Numbered from the stretch's first letter, positions 51,392 to 60,913 are shown. The stretch is DNA of 64,000 nt from JAPULR01 sp965238215 (GCA_965238215.1 OZ250180.1:248001-312000), one strand, 5' to 3'. The notes: a model not told the origin generated them from the sequence alone. A program made the numbers and translations.

Positions 51392-52351
51392 ATGATTCAG
51401 ACGGTATTGGGGCCCATCAAAGAAGAAGACCTCGGCGTATGCCTCCCTCACGAGCACATCTGGTGCGACCAGAACTACGGCCCGCGCTTCGACGTCATGG
51501 GTTCCACCCGCAACCCATCCCGCTTCATGAAGCTGGACAACTTCGATCTCGTCGCGTCCGAGCTTCGCGCCTTCAAAGATGCTGGCGGCGGAGCCTTGGT
51601 GGAGGTCACCTGTAACGGCTGGGGCCGCGACCTCGACATGTTGGCCCGCCTTTCCGAGGCGGCGGAGGTGCACATCATATCCACCTCCGGTTTCTACATA
51701 GAGCCCCACATACCCTATTTCGTCGACGACTATTCAGTGGAGCGGCTGGCCGACTACATCACCGTCGAAGTTCAGCAGGGCGTGGGCGATAGCCAGCGAC
51801 GCTGTGGCGTTTTCAAGTCGGCCATCCACCGCGCCCGCGTGGAGGCCGTCGAGCTCAAGGTTCTGCAAGCCGTCGCCATCGCCCAGAAGCGCACTGGCGC
51901 CGCCATCACCACCCACACCACCGGAGGGCGCCGCATGGAGGTGCCCGGCGGCACCGTGGGCGTCCACCAGCTGCAGATTCTTAAGGAAGCGGGGGTGGAC
52001 CCCACCCGGCTGATTGTCGGCCACGTGGACGAACGCCCCGACATAGACGTCCTCACAAGCCTGGCCGACGAGGGATGCTTCATCCAGTTCGACGTCATCG
52101 GCAAGGAGCACTATTTGCTGGACGAAACTCGCGCCGAGTTAGTCCACGCCCTCATCCAGCGGGGTTATGTCGACCACCTGATGATATCCCACGACAGGAA
52201 TCGCGACTACGAGATGAAGTACGGGGGCAGCACCGGATACTGCCACATCTTCGAGACCTTCCTGCCCCGCCTCCGCCGGCTGGGCGTCACCGAAGACCAG
52301 GTGCATACAATTATGGTAACCAACCCCGCCCGCGCCCTCTCCATTAACTAA
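51392..52351 (+). CDS. Phosphotriesterase-like metal-dependent hydrolase
   Basis: A 319-residue PTE-family TIM-barrel hydrolase. Binuclear metal ligands are visible: His20 and His22 (LPHEHIWCD), the carbamylated Lys142 (CGVFKSAIHRARVE), His in AAITTHTTGG, His in RLIVGHVDERPD and Asp in LMISHDRNRDYE. PTE-like enzymes mostly hydrolyse lactones, some phosphotriesters. Third gene of the SDR operon. The ribosome site is GGAGAG before the ATG. Confidence 0.9.
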   Translation: MIQTVLGPIKEEDLGVCLPHEHIWCDQNYGPRFDVMGSTRNPSRFMKLDNFDLVASELRAFKDAGGGALVEVTCNGWGRDLDMLARLSEAAEVHIISTSGFYIEPHIPYFVDDYSVERLADYITVEVQQGVGDSQRRCGVFKSAIHRARVEAVELKVLQAVAIAQKRTGAAITTHTTGGRRMEVPGGTVGVHQLQILKEAGVDPTRLIVGHVDERPDIDVLTSLADEGCFIQFDVIGKEHYLLDETRAELVHALIQRGYVDHLMISHDRNRDYEMKYGGSTGYCHIFETFLPRLRRLGVTEDQVHTIMVTNPARALSIN

Positions 52352-52516
52352 GCGCACAGGGAAAATCAGACCATCGTATCCATTCGTAGGGGCGATTCGC
52401 AGACCGTCTTTCGCCTTCCATTTCAATCCCATACGGAACGTCAGAAAGCGATACATCTGATATACTGGCTATTGAGCTCCTCCGTTAGTTGCAGGGGTGA
52501 CGGGAGGCAGAGTATC

Positions 52517-52738
52517 GTGTCAACCATCTCAGAAATCATCTTTGAAGTTACAGAGGACGAAGTCGATGGCGGATATTCGGCCAGTGCGCTCGGATACGGC
52601 ATCCACACACAGGCCGAAACCATTGGAGAGTTGCGACGAAACGTCAGGGAAGCAGTCGAATGTTACTTTGATGAGACGATGCAGCGCCCCTCGCTGATTC
52701 GCCTCCATTTCGTACGTGACGAAGTCCTAGCTCTTTGA
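52517..52738 (+). CDS. hicB: HicB-type antitoxin
   Basis: A 73-residue short HicB: ISEIIFEVTEDEVDGGYSAS with the partial RNase-H fold and IGELRRNVREAVECYFDETM helix. GTG start at 52517 placed by GGGAGG. It lacks a long DNA-binding tail. Overlaps hicA by TTGA at 52735-52738, so the two are translationally coupled, antitoxin first. Confidence 0.85.
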   Translation: MSTISEIIFEVTEDEVDGGYSASALGYGIHTQAETIGELRRNVREAVECYFDETMQRPSLIRLHFVRDEVLAL

Positions 52739-52977
52739 AACTGCCCCGCGATGTCAGCGGGCGCGATTTGGAGAGAGCGCTTCAACGTTTAGCGTACAGG
52801 ACAACCAGGCAACGCGGTTCTCATATACGGGTAACTACCGAAATCAATGGCCAACATCATCAGGTCATTCCACGTCACAATCCAATCAAAACAAAGACAC
52901 TTTCCGGCATTTTGAAGAGCATTGCTTCTCATCACCGTTTAAGCCTCGAACAGCTACTGGATATCCTTAAGTTATAG
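52735..52977 (+). CDS. hicA: HicA-type mRNA interferase toxin
   Basis: An 80-residue dsRBD-fold HicA toxin. The catalytic His lies in RQRGSHIRVTTE, and VIPRHNPIKTKTLSGILKSI is the typical binding surface and C-terminal helix. It cleaves mRNA unless bound by HicB. TTG start overlapping the hicB TGA. The order hicB-hicA is the reverse of the more common hicA-hicB. Confidence 0.88.
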   Translation: MKLPRDVSGRDLERALQRLAYRTTRQRGSHIRVTTEINGQHHQVIPRHNPIKTKTLSGILKSIASHHRLSLEQLLDILKL

Positions 52978-53392
52978 CCAATCTCTCCTACGCAAGAAAT
53001 TCAGGTTGGTTAGGATCGTTTCTCATCTTCATCCCACACTGACATCCACCCATTGCCCAAAATCGCTCTCCCTTGCTACCATCCCTCCATGAATGCCGCC
53101 TTCTCTGCGCCCAATCTCGCCCGACATCCGTTTTTCCCGCACCCTAACCCGCTCTATGTCCGCGCTCGGGTCAATCTTGGCTCAAAGCCGACTCGTTTGC
53201 CCGACTTTTTTGAAACGAGTCTCACGCCTGAAACGAATCATCTCAGGCACGAATTGATACCGAGTCGATTATCAAAACGAGTCCTCCCAGACACGAACGC
53301 CCGAAAACGAATAAATCAGTCCCCAAACCCGCCCTACCCACAACGTGACGAATTTGATACACTTGCGCTCAACATCTGACGGGGGTGATAGA
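52978..53392. other. 415-bp gap without a gene
   Basis: Lower in GC than its surroundings, it has no convincing ORF. The stretch 53205-53310 contains several ACGAGTC/ACGAATC near-repeats and a small hairpin (CCTGA...TCAGG, 53227-53246). TTTGATACACTTG at 53353-53365 may be a -10 for the next gene. I see nothing else. Confidence 0.5.
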
Positions 53393-54583
53393 TTGGAATA
53401 CAACATAGTTTCCGGCGATTCCCACGTGGACATGAGCTGGCTTCCGGGAGACCTGTTCGTCCAGAACAACTCCCAGCCTCATCTGCAGGACATGATGCCC
53501 CGCATCATCGAGACGGAAGAGGGACTCATCTGGAAGGCCGAAATCGACAACGTCCTTGGCGTGGCCCAGTCCGCCGGCTTTGAGTTCATCCCGCCCCAGA
53601 AGGGCCGGAGGAAGCGCACAGACAAGATGCTGGACGCCGGTTTCTACGACGGTCCCGCCCGCCCAGTGGACCCGGAGCTCCGGCTCATGGACATGCAGAT
53701 CGACGGCGTTGACGCGGAGATCCTCTACGGCATCACAGGCTCCGGCAAGAACCTCAAGAACATGGAAGTGGTCACCGAGGTCTACCGGATCTATAACGAT
53801 TGGGTGGACCGGTTCGGCGCCAGCAACCCCGGCCGATGGTACGGCCTGGCCTGCCTGCCCATACACGACTCCAAGCTGGCAGCCCAGGAAGTCCGCCGCG
53901 TCGCCGACCACCACCCCTTCATCCGTGGCGCCGACCTCATGGCCGGCGGCATCAACTACCCCCTCTACGCCCGCGACGGCTATTGGGACTGCCTCTGGGA
54001 GGCCTGCGTGGAGACCGGCACCCCCATCTCCTTCCACATCGGCGGCGGTCGCATCCCCATCCCCACCACCCCCGACATGGATACGGGCTTCGTCGTCGCA
54101 GACCGCCCCCCCAGCCAGAACGAAAACGGCTACCAGGCCGTGCGCGGCTCCCTGGGAATGTTCTCAATGGTCCAGGTGCTCATGAGCGTTATCTTTAGCG
54201 GCGCATGCGAGAAGTACCCGGACCTCCAGTTTGTCATGGGTGAGTGCGGCGCCGGTTGGGTCCCCTTCGCCCTCGACCGGATGGACCACATCTACGACGA
54301 CGCCCAGTACGAGAAGAAGTTCGACCCGCCCTTCACCCTGAAGCCCAGCGAATACTGGTACAGGCAGGGCTTTACTACCTTCCAGGAAGAGTACGGCGTC
54401 AGCAACATCGCTCACTTGGTGGGGTTCGACAACCTGATGTGGGGTTCTGATTATCCCCACCCGGACAGCGTTTGGCCCGACTCTCTGGAGATTATCCAAG
54501 AAACCGTCGCCAAGCTCGGCCCGGAAAGGACCAAGCAGATAGTACGCGACAACGCGGTAAAGCTCTACCGCATGGGCGAGTAA
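53393..54583 (+). CDS. Amidohydrolase family 2 protein (VSGDSHVD type)
   Basis: A 396-residue paralog of the protein at 45325: VSGDSHVDMSWLPGDLF, ISFHIGGGRIPIPTTPDMDT, SGACEKYPDLQFVMGECGAG and WGSDYPHPDSVWPDS. The TTG at 53393 is the start by alignment with the paralog (MEYN) and by GGGGGTGA upstream; the frame open to 53345 is non-coding. About two-thirds identical by eye, with the same DSHVD metal site. The two probably act on related substrates. A palindromic repeat follows. Confidence 0.86.
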   Translation: MEYNIVSGDSHVDMSWLPGDLFVQNNSQPHLQDMMPRIIETEEGLIWKAEIDNVLGVAQSAGFEFIPPQKGRRKRTDKMLDAGFYDGPARPVDPELRLMDMQIDGVDAEILYGITGSGKNLKNMEVVTEVYRIYNDWVDRFGASNPGRWYGLACLPIHDSKLAAQEVRRVADHHPFIRGADLMAGGINYPLYARDGYWDCLWEACVETGTPISFHIGGGRIPIPTTPDMDTGFVVADRPPSQNENGYQAVRGSLGMFSMVQVLMSVIFSGACEKYPDLQFVMGECGAGWVPFALDRMDHIYDDAQYEKKFDPPFTLKPSEYWYRQGFTTFQEEYGVSNIAHLVGFDNLMWGSDYPHPDSVWPDSLEIIQETVAKLGPERTKQIVRDNAVKLYRMGE

Positions 54584-54640
54584 CCCGCCCCGACTTCTTC
54601 CCCACCCCAGATTGGCGGAACGCAACCCTTGAATAAACAC

Positions 54641-54671
54641 CGTAGGGGCCGGTTTGAAACCGGCCCCTACG
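54641..54671. repeat. Perfect palindromic repeat (REP-like)
   Basis: 31-bp palindrome, arms CGTAGGGGCCGGTTT around a central G. Same design as 2233-2265. Located after the amidohydrolase stop and could serve as a terminator. Confidence 0.88.
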
Positions 54672-54692
54672 GCATGACCGCGCATCTCATCC

Positions 54693-54957
54693 CCCGTCAT
54701 GGCAACCCTTGTGGTTGTCTTGGCTTCCGTCTACCTAAGCCGTCGCACTCTCAACCACCGCCCGCTCCGGGATGACAAACCACCACCCGTCATGGCAACC
54801 CTTACGGTTACCCCTAGCTTCCGTCTACCTACGGCATCACATTCTCAACCACCGCCCGCTCCGGGATGACAAACCACCACCCGTCATGGCAACCCTTGTG
54901 GTTGCCCTGGCTTCCGCCTACCTACGACGTCGCACTCTCAACCGCCGCCCGCGCCGG
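54693..54957. repeat. Tandem triplication of the 3' end of the MFS gene
   Basis: Three copies of a 93-94-bp unit starting at 54693, 54786 and 54880 (each opening CCCGTCATGGCAACCCTT). The third copy runs into the coding 3' end of the MFS transporter, including its stop codon; copies 1 and 2 contain the same ERAVVESA-type ending and stop on the minus strand. The duplication therefore spread the gene end into intergenic DNA. Confidence 0.85.
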
Positions 54958-56223
54958 AAGGTTTGGTCGGCGGGCGAAGTATATGAGCACCGCCGCAGCG
55001 ACGTACACCCCCGCCAACACAACAAACAACTCGTCATAGCTGCCCGACACCTCCCTCACCTTCGCTCCAAGGAATGGGCCCAACCCCAATGCCCCCATTG
55101 AAAGGGGCGTCAGTGCGCCCGTTATCGCCCCAAAGGACCCCCTGCCGAAATACTGGGCCAACAACATCGATTCAAGCACGCCCGTAGTCCCGGAGAACAG
55201 CCCCCACAGAAGACCGAAGGCGTAGGCTTCCCATACAGAGTCCACCATCAGGAGGTACAAAGTCAGGCCGGCAGACGTGATCAGCACAGCGACGAGCAGC
55301 CGCCTCGGGGTGACCTTGTCGGCCACATAGCCCCACATCAGCACCCCTAGCGAAAGGAACGTACTTAGGGTCAGTACCAAAGCCGCCTGCGTTGTAGACA
55401 TCCCGGCTTCTTCTCTTAGATAGGGCACCATGGCGTAGCCGATTGTCGCCGCCCCCAGGATGGCCAGCACGGTGGTCATCCCCACTAGCCAGAAGGTGCC
55501 CGTCCGCATCGCCTCCCCGGCAGTCCAGCTGAACTCTTCCGCCTCCTGCCTCCTTGGTCTCCCGTCCGTCCCCATCTCGACCGGCGAAGGCTTCGCCCCG
55601 TCAGGAAGCAATCCGATGTCCTCCGGCTGTCGCCTCATTATGACAATCAGAGGCACCACCATGGCCAGGCTCAACGCGCCCATGTACTGGTAGGCGGTTC
55701 GCCAGCTGAAGCTTGAAGCAATCACCGCAATTAGCTGGATGTTGATGGCGCTGCCTATGGGCCGGTTCAACGAATTCAACGCCAGAGCCAAATTGCGCCG
55801 CCTTCTAAAAAAATTCACCGCCACCGTCTTGGGCACCACGCCGATGAGTATCGGATTCCCCAACCCGCGCCCGAAGATATAAGCAGCGTAGAAGTGCCAT
55901 ACCTGGCTCACCCGACTGAGGGAGAAGAAGGAAATGGCCATGGCAATAGTCGCTAGCGGCATCAGTATTCGTGGCCCGTGCCGGTCCGCCAGCCTGCCGA
56001 TTAAAGGCGAAATAAGCCCGGACGACCAGGTGCCCAGGGTAACGGCGAGGGCAATGGTGCTCCGGCTCCAGCCCGTATCCTCGAAGATGAAATCCTGAAT
56101 GCCTCCCAGCACCACCTGCGTAATGCCGGTACAGGCGAAGGTGGCCAGGGCCGCCATGCCCATTATCAGCCAACCGTAGTAGAAGGGCGTCGGCGGTCGC
56201 CAGCTCAGTGCCCTCGCTAGCAA
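54922..56223 (-). CDS. MFS transporter (MCT/oxalate-formate antiporter-like)
   Basis: A 433-residue 12-helix major facilitator protein. It opens YYGWLIMGMAALATFACTGI with the MFS loop GRLADRHGPR between helices 2 and 3, and a central basic loop (MGTDGRPRRQEAEE). Such proteins move monocarboxylates or small organic acids. It starts 40 bp downstream of a hydantoinase gene, same strand, so it probably imports that enzyme's substrate or exports its product. TTG start, no clear Shine-Dalgarno. Its 3' end is tandemly triplicated downstream. Confidence 0.9.
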   Translation of the reverse strand: MLARALSWRPPTPFYYGWLIMGMAALATFACTGITQVVLGGIQDFIFEDTGWSRSTIALAVTLGTWSSGLISPLIGRLADRHGPRILMPLATIAMAISFFSLSRVSQVWHFYAAYIFGRGLGNPILIGVVPKTVAVNFFRRRRNLALALNSLNRPIGSAINIQLIAVIASSFSWRTAYQYMGALSLAMVVPLIVIMRRQPEDIGLLPDGAKPSPVEMGTDGRPRRQEAEEFSWTAGEAMRTGTFWLVGMTTVLAILGAATIGYAMVPYLREEAGMSTTQAALVLTLSTFLSLGVLMWGYVADKVTPRRLLVAVLITSAGLTLYLLMVDSVWEAYAFGLLWGLFSGTTGVLESMLLAQYFGRGSFGAITGALTPLSMGALGLGPFLGAKVREVSGSYDELFVVLAGVYVAAAVLIYFARRPNLPARAAVESATS

Positions 56224-56263
56224 GAGTGTGGTCTCACAGCGTCAGCAAGAAGGGCAAAAAACG

Positions 56264-57712
56264 TCAAAAGGCAGGTCTCTGAAGCACCGACGGTTCAATC
56301 TTGCGAAAGATGAGCTGTCCGTCCGTAGGTTCTCCAAGAAGCTGGCCGTCCTCCACCATCACTTTGCCACGCAGAAGCACCGTTGCGGGCCAGCCTTCAA
56401 TCTCCCAACCCTCCCACGGACTGTAGTCGCGAATGTGCAGGTCTTCCATCGAGAGGGCCTTCCGAACGGACGGGTCCATGATGGTTATGTCGGCGTCGCT
56501 GCCCACGGCGATCGCCCCCTTCTGCGGGTAGAACCCCAGCATCTTTGCCGCGTTGGTGGAAGTCACGTCGACGAACCGCTCCAGGGACATTCCCCGCTTC
56601 ACCACCGCGTCCGTGTACACAACCCCCATCCGAATCTCGATGCCGATGTTCCCTCCCCTCAAGTCCATCATGTTACGGCCTGCGATCTTGTCCAGGTAGG
56701 TGGTGAACCCGCTGTCGGTTGCGGTGAAGGCGAGGTCGTCCTTCATCAGCCCCTTCCACAACTCCAGCCTGTCCTTTTCGTACTTCAGGGAGGGGAAGGT
56801 GTGATACTTCATGCCGTCCTCCTCCATGTACCGGCTGCACTCAAAGGAGAGGGCAAGCGTCAGCACCTCGCCGTACACCGGCATCCCATCGCTTCTCGCC
56901 TCGGCAATGGCATCCTTACCCTCGTGGGCGGTTACGTGGACGAAGTACATGCCGACGCCGGTACGTTGGGCCAGCCAGACCGTCCGGCGGAAGGCCATAT
57001 CTTCCACTAGGTTCGAGTGGATGAGGTGTGCGTTGTGCCAGTCCCACCGGCCCCGCTCGTGGGCGGTGAGATAGTTGTACATGGTTATCTCGTCGTCGGC
57101 CCCGTGCACCGCCAGCACGCCGTCGTGCCTGGCAATCTGCGTCATCAGGTCGGAAAGGCGTCCCATGTCCATCTTGGCCACCAGGCTGATGGGAATACGC
57201 CCCTCCGGTGGCTTCGTGTCCGTAGTAAATATCTTGATGCTCGGAAAGCCCGCCCGGACCAGCTCGCCGTAGCGAGAGATGGCGTCGGGCGTGTTCGAGC
57301 TGGAGTAGATGCAGTGGGTGGAATAGTCCGTATACGCATTCCCCGGCCACACGGACATATAGTCGTGGATGCCTGCCGCCAGATCACCCTCGTTGGGCAC
57401 GGGAGCGAAGTCGACCACTGTTGTCGTTCCGCCCCAGATGGCCCCCAGGGAGTGTTCCAGAGGGCCGGCGTTCTCGACTCCCGGCACCGACTCCTCTATG
57501 CCCGGCTGAACGTTGGAGGCGGCGTGAATGTGAGGCTCGATACCTCCGGGCACTACTATCTTGCCGGAAGCATCTATGACCCGCTGCGCCTCCGGCAGCG
57601 GCGCGCCATGGACCGCCACGACGACTATCTTCTCTCCCTGTATGCCAACGTCCCAATCGCCCGCGCCCATGGGCGTGACCACCGTCCCGCCCCTAATAAT
57701 CGTGTCTAGCAT
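56264..57712 (-). CDS. D-hydantoinase / dihydropyrimidinase-like enzyme
   Basis: A 482-residue cyclic amidohydrolase. Metal ligands HIH in VPGGIEPHIHAAS (the usual form is DxHxH, here EPHIH), carbamylated Lys in FPSIKIFTTDT, His in MYFVHVTAHEG, and Asp in ATDSGFTTYLD. It opens cyclic ureides such as hydantoins or dihydropyrimidines. GGGAGG precedes the ATG. Operon with an MFS transporter. The substrate may be a heterocyclic compound imported by the transporter. Confidence 0.9.
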   Translation of the reverse strand: MLDTIIRGGTVVTPMGAGDWDVGIQGEKIVVVAVHGAPLPEAQRVIDASGKIVVPGGIEPHIHAASNVQPGIEESVPGVENAGPLEHSLGAIWGGTTTVVDFAPVPNEGDLAAGIHDYMSVWPGNAYTDYSTHCIYSSSNTPDAISRYGELVRAGFPSIKIFTTDTKPPEGRIPISLVAKMDMGRLSDLMTQIARHDGVLAVHGADDEITMYNYLTAHERGRWDWHNAHLIHSNLVEDMAFRRTVWLAQRTGVGMYFVHVTAHEGKDAIAEARSDGMPVYGEVLTLALSFECSRYMEEDGMKYHTFPSLKYEKDRLELWKGLMKDDLAFTATDSGFTTYLDKIAGRNMMDLRGGNIGIEIRMGVVYTDAVVKRGMSLERFVDVTSTNAAKMLGFYPQKGAIAVGSDADITIMDPSVRKALSMEDLHIRDYSPWEGWEIEGWPATVLLRGKVMVEDGQLLGEPTDGQLIFRKIEPSVLQRPAF

Positions 57713-57790
57713 TGCGTTAACCTCCCGCGCCTAATCCTTTTTCCAACCACCGAGGCGACGAACCCGACCTCTCCGTTAGATGCCCCCGCA

Positions 57791-57813
57791 GGGGTGGGTT
57801 TGAAACCCACCCT
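57791..57813. repeat. Palindromic repeat (REP-like)
   Basis: GGGTGGGTTTGAAACCCACCC with 10-bp arms around a central G, another member of the GGTTTGAAACC family. The gap 57713-58046 holds this and the next element plus a TATACT box (58010-58015) before the oxidoreductase gene; nothing else. Confidence 0.8.
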
Positions 57814-57858
57814 TCTCCAGGCATTCCCGAAGGCGGACACGCCACTGACAGCCTTGTT

Positions 57859-57887
57859 GTAGGGGCGGTTCGGGAACCGCCCGTCCT
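57859..57887. repeat. Palindromic repeat (REP-like)
   Basis: GTAGGGGCGGTTCGGGAACC then GCCCGTCC; core arms GGGCGGTTC and GAACCGCCC at 57863-57882. A second, diverged copy 50 bp from the preceding one. Confidence 0.75.
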
Positions 57888-58009
57888 GGCATTGTAGACC
57901 AGCCAAACCCAGTGTCAAGGGTAAGGCCCTTCCCACCGTGCGATTCTCCCGACTCCCGGCATACTGCGAGCGGCAGCGATAGCCACCCAGCCACGACGGC
58001 CAAATACGA

Positions 58010-58015
58010 TATACT
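58010..58015 (+). promoter_or_regulatory. -10 box of the Gfo/DUF885/aminotransferase operon
   Basis: TATACT, followed by a 31-nt leader with AAGGAG (58035-58040) 6 bp before the ATG at 58047. No convincing -35. Confidence 0.4.
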
Positions 58016-58046
58016 AGGCCCTACTTTTGAATTCAAGGAGATGCGC

Positions 58047-59168
58047 ATGGCTGAGAAGAAACTCAGAGTCGGAGTCTTGGGCGCCGGTCGCTGGGCCAAC
58101 ATGGCCCATATCCCCGGCTGGCTTCGGGACCCACGCGTGGAGGTTGTTGCTCTCTGCGACGTGGAACCGCAAATGGCCAAAGACATGGCCGCCAACTTCG
58201 GCATCCCGGAATCCACCGACGACTGGCAAGGCCTGATCTCTCGCTCCGACGTGGACATCATAGACATCGTTACCCCTTCCAACACCCATCATCAGCTTGC
58301 CTCCACCGCCATCGACGCCGGTAAACACGTCCTATGCGAAAAGCCCGTGGCCCAGGATTTCCGCGAGACCCTCCGCCTCTCCGCCCTCGCCGAGAGCAAG
58401 GGCCTCAAGACCAAGTTGGGCTTCACCTTCCGCTACACACCCGGCGTGCAGTACGCCAAGTCCCTCCTCGACGAGGGGTTCGTTGGCAAGCCCTTCATCT
58501 TCAACGGCTACGAGCAGAACTCCCAGTGGATCAACCCCCAAACGCCCCTGCGCCGCTCCCAGATGAGGGAAGACCAGTCCGAAATACAGGTGGTTTCCCT
58601 GGAGGGCTACGGCGCGCCGATCATCGACATCGGCCGCTGGTGGGTCGGAGCCGACTACGCCAGCGTGGTTGGCACCATGCGCAACTTCATCCCCGAGAGG
58701 ATGGTCTGGGGCAACGACGAGCTCACCCCCATGAACATCGACGACGGAGACGTGTTCATCGCCGAGTTCGCCAACGGCGTCATCGGCTCCATCCAGACCA
58801 GCTTCGTCACCGTCGGCAACTTCCCCGGCGTGGAGGCCCGTATCTTCGGCGACAAGGGCGCCATCATCTGCCGCATGGTAGAAGAATTCGGCGTGGCCGA
58901 GACCATCAAGGTCGCTACGCCCGACAGCGTGGAATTCAAGGAGTTGACCATCCCCGACAAGTTCTACCCGGGGGGAGGCGCGCCCACGGAAAGCTGGCGC
59001 AGCCTCTTCTACGCCAACCTCATCAAAGACTTCATAGACGAGATTCTGGAAGGCGGGGCGCGTAACCAGGGCAATTTCGTCGACGGCGCCGCCGTACAGG
59101 AGGTCATCAACGCCGTGGAACTCTCCATCAGGCAGCGCCGTTGGGTCGATCTGCCCCTGGAGCAATAA
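58047..59168 (+). CDS. Gfo/Idh/MocA family oxidoreductase
   Basis: A 373-residue NAD(P)-dependent dehydrogenase: Rossmann loop GVLGAGRWANMAHIPGWL, the motif LCEKPVAQDFRETLRLS (EKP), and substrate domain with RWWVGADYASVVGTM. The start at 58047 is preferred over the ATG at 58041 because AAGGAG directly abuts the latter. Members oxidise sugars, inositols or similar polyols. It heads the operon; a DUF885 gene begins 2 bp after its stop and a second Gfo protein closes the operon. Confidence 0.92.
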   Translation: MAEKKLRVGVLGAGRWANMAHIPGWLRDPRVEVVALCDVEPQMAKDMAANFGIPESTDDWQGLISRSDVDIIDIVTPSNTHHQLASTAIDAGKHVLCEKPVAQDFRETLRLSALAESKGLKTKLGFTFRYTPGVQYAKSLLDEGFVGKPFIFNGYEQNSQWINPQTPLRRSQMREDQSEIQVVSLEGYGAPIIDIGRWWVGADYASVVGTMRNFIPERMVWGNDELTPMNIDDGDVFIAEFANGVIGSIQTSFVTVGNFPGVEARIFGDKGAIICRMVEEFGVAETIKVATPDSVEFKELTIPDKFYPGGGAPTESWRSLFYANLIKDFIDEILEGGARNQGNFVDGAAVQEVINAVELSIRQRRWVDLPLEQ

Positions 59169-59170
59169 CA

Positions 59171-60858
59171 ATGGAATCAACACAAGGGGGCTTCTCACTC
59201 TGGCTGGACCGGTTTCTCGCATCCTACTACCGCCACCGGCCCGTCAACGCCACCTACATCGGCGTCCACGACTACGACCACAGACTGCCCGACCTGTCCG
59301 AATCCGGCGTAGACCGGTGCGTTTCGGAGATGACGCTGCTTCAGAAGGACCTGGCTGCCCTGCCTGCGGAACCATTGTCGGAAGCCGAGAGTATGGACCG
59401 ACGACTCGCGTCGGGGTTTCTGGAGATTCAGCAGTGGGAGTTCCAGTCCACCCACTTCCACCGGGGCAATCCCTCTTTCTATGCCGGCGAGGCCATTTTC
59501 GGCGTGCTATCGCTGCTTCGCCGCCCCTTCGCTTCCTTTGATGAGCGGTTGAAGTCTGCGACAGAGCGGATGAACGGCATAGAGGTCCTGCTACGGCAGG
59601 CACATGAAAACATTGACACCGCTCCGGCGGCCTGGACGGAACGGGCCATCCGGGAGTGCGATGGCGCCCTGGCCTTCCTGGAGACCGGCCTGTCCCAACT
59701 CCTCCGCGACAACAACGTTGAGTCCAAAGAGGCGAATGACGCCGCCGGTCGAGCCGCCGACGCCTTCCGCCAGTTCAAAGACTGGCTCCAGTCCGACCTC
59801 ACACAAAGGCCTAACGACGCCTACGGATGCGGAGAGGCCGCCTTCAATCTCATGCTCCAAAAGGGGCACTGCCTTGACATGGATTCCGCTGACGTTGAAG
59901 CCTACGCTTGGGAGCAGATGCGGGAGAGCCAGGAGGAATTAGATGCCCACGCGAGCGACTTCGGAGCCTCGGACTGGCGTGAAGCCCTTGCCAAGCTCCA
60001 AGACCAATACCCGACCGTTGACCACTATTCCCCCACCACTATGGCCTGTGGCGCGCCTGCCGCGCCATGGCGGAGCAGAACGACCTCGTCACCTGGCCCG
60101 AATGCGCCATTCAGTTCATTCCCCAGCCCGCGTGGGCGCGAGGCGCTGCACCCAATCTATACTTCCTCCCCTACCATTCTGCGCCCGCCTTCGACGAAAT
60201 TCCCGCCGTCGACTGCATGCTGGCCCCCATAGACTGGAGCACGCCCGCAGGCCAGCGCTTGGGAATGCTCAAGGCCTCCAACAACAGCGTCATCAAGCTG
60301 AACCACGTCGTCCATCACGCAGCCCTTGGCCACCACGTCCAGAACTGGTACGCCTACAACCGGGCCGAGTCCCGCATCGGACAAATTGCCGCCGTCGACG
60401 TTGCCTCCCGTCTGGCCCTCTTCTGTGCGGGCACAATGGCCGAAGGCTGGGCAACGTACAGCGTTAAGCTCATGGACGAAGTGGGGTTCCTTACGGCGCT
60501 GGAGAGCTACTCCCTGCACCACGCCCGCGTTAGGGCGTGCGCCCGGGCCATCGTCGACGTGGGCATCCACACGGGCAATCTGACGTTGGAGCAGGCCCAG
60601 GACTTCTATAGCGAACGCGTGGGAATGTCGGCGGGAGCCTCCGGCGCCGAGGCCGTGAAGAACACCATGTTCCCCGGCGCCGCTATGATGTACCTCATCG
60701 GCTCCGACGCCATCGTGGACCTTCGGGCAGAGATGAAATCCAAGCACGGCGACTGCTTCAACCTGAAAAAGTTCCACGACACTTTCTTGTCGCACGGCTC
60801 GGTTCCAGTGTCGCTCATCGCCGAGTCGATGCGAAACAGCGACTGGCTGTTGGAATAG
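59171..60858 (+). pseudogene. DUF885 family protein split by a frameshift
   Basis: One 562-residue DUF885 protein in two frames. The first (from ATG 59171) runs to about residue 288 (DQYPTVDHYSP), then shifts; the second resumes as YGLWRACRAMAEQNDLVTWP and ends at 60858. A single missing C in the C5 run at 60030-60034 would join them exactly (YSPHHYGLWRACR). DUF885 proteins contain a putative zincin site HExxxGHxxQ followed by EGWAxY; here it is HHAALGHHVQ and AEGWATY, so the Glu is His. It may be a sequencing or assembly indel, or a true pseudogene. Confidence 0.8.
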
Positions 60859-60913
60859 CCCCTCAAATGGTACATAATGACAGCACCTTTTCGACCCTTC
60901 CAAAGGAGACGCA

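Noticed and set aside
53205..53310. ACGAGTC/ACGAATC near-repeats
   Set aside because: Irregular spacing and weak similarity; no clear operator or array.
53053..53379. 108-codon open frame on the plus strand
   Set aside because: No family-like sequence, no ribosome site, and it overlaps the region where the next gene's leader should lie.
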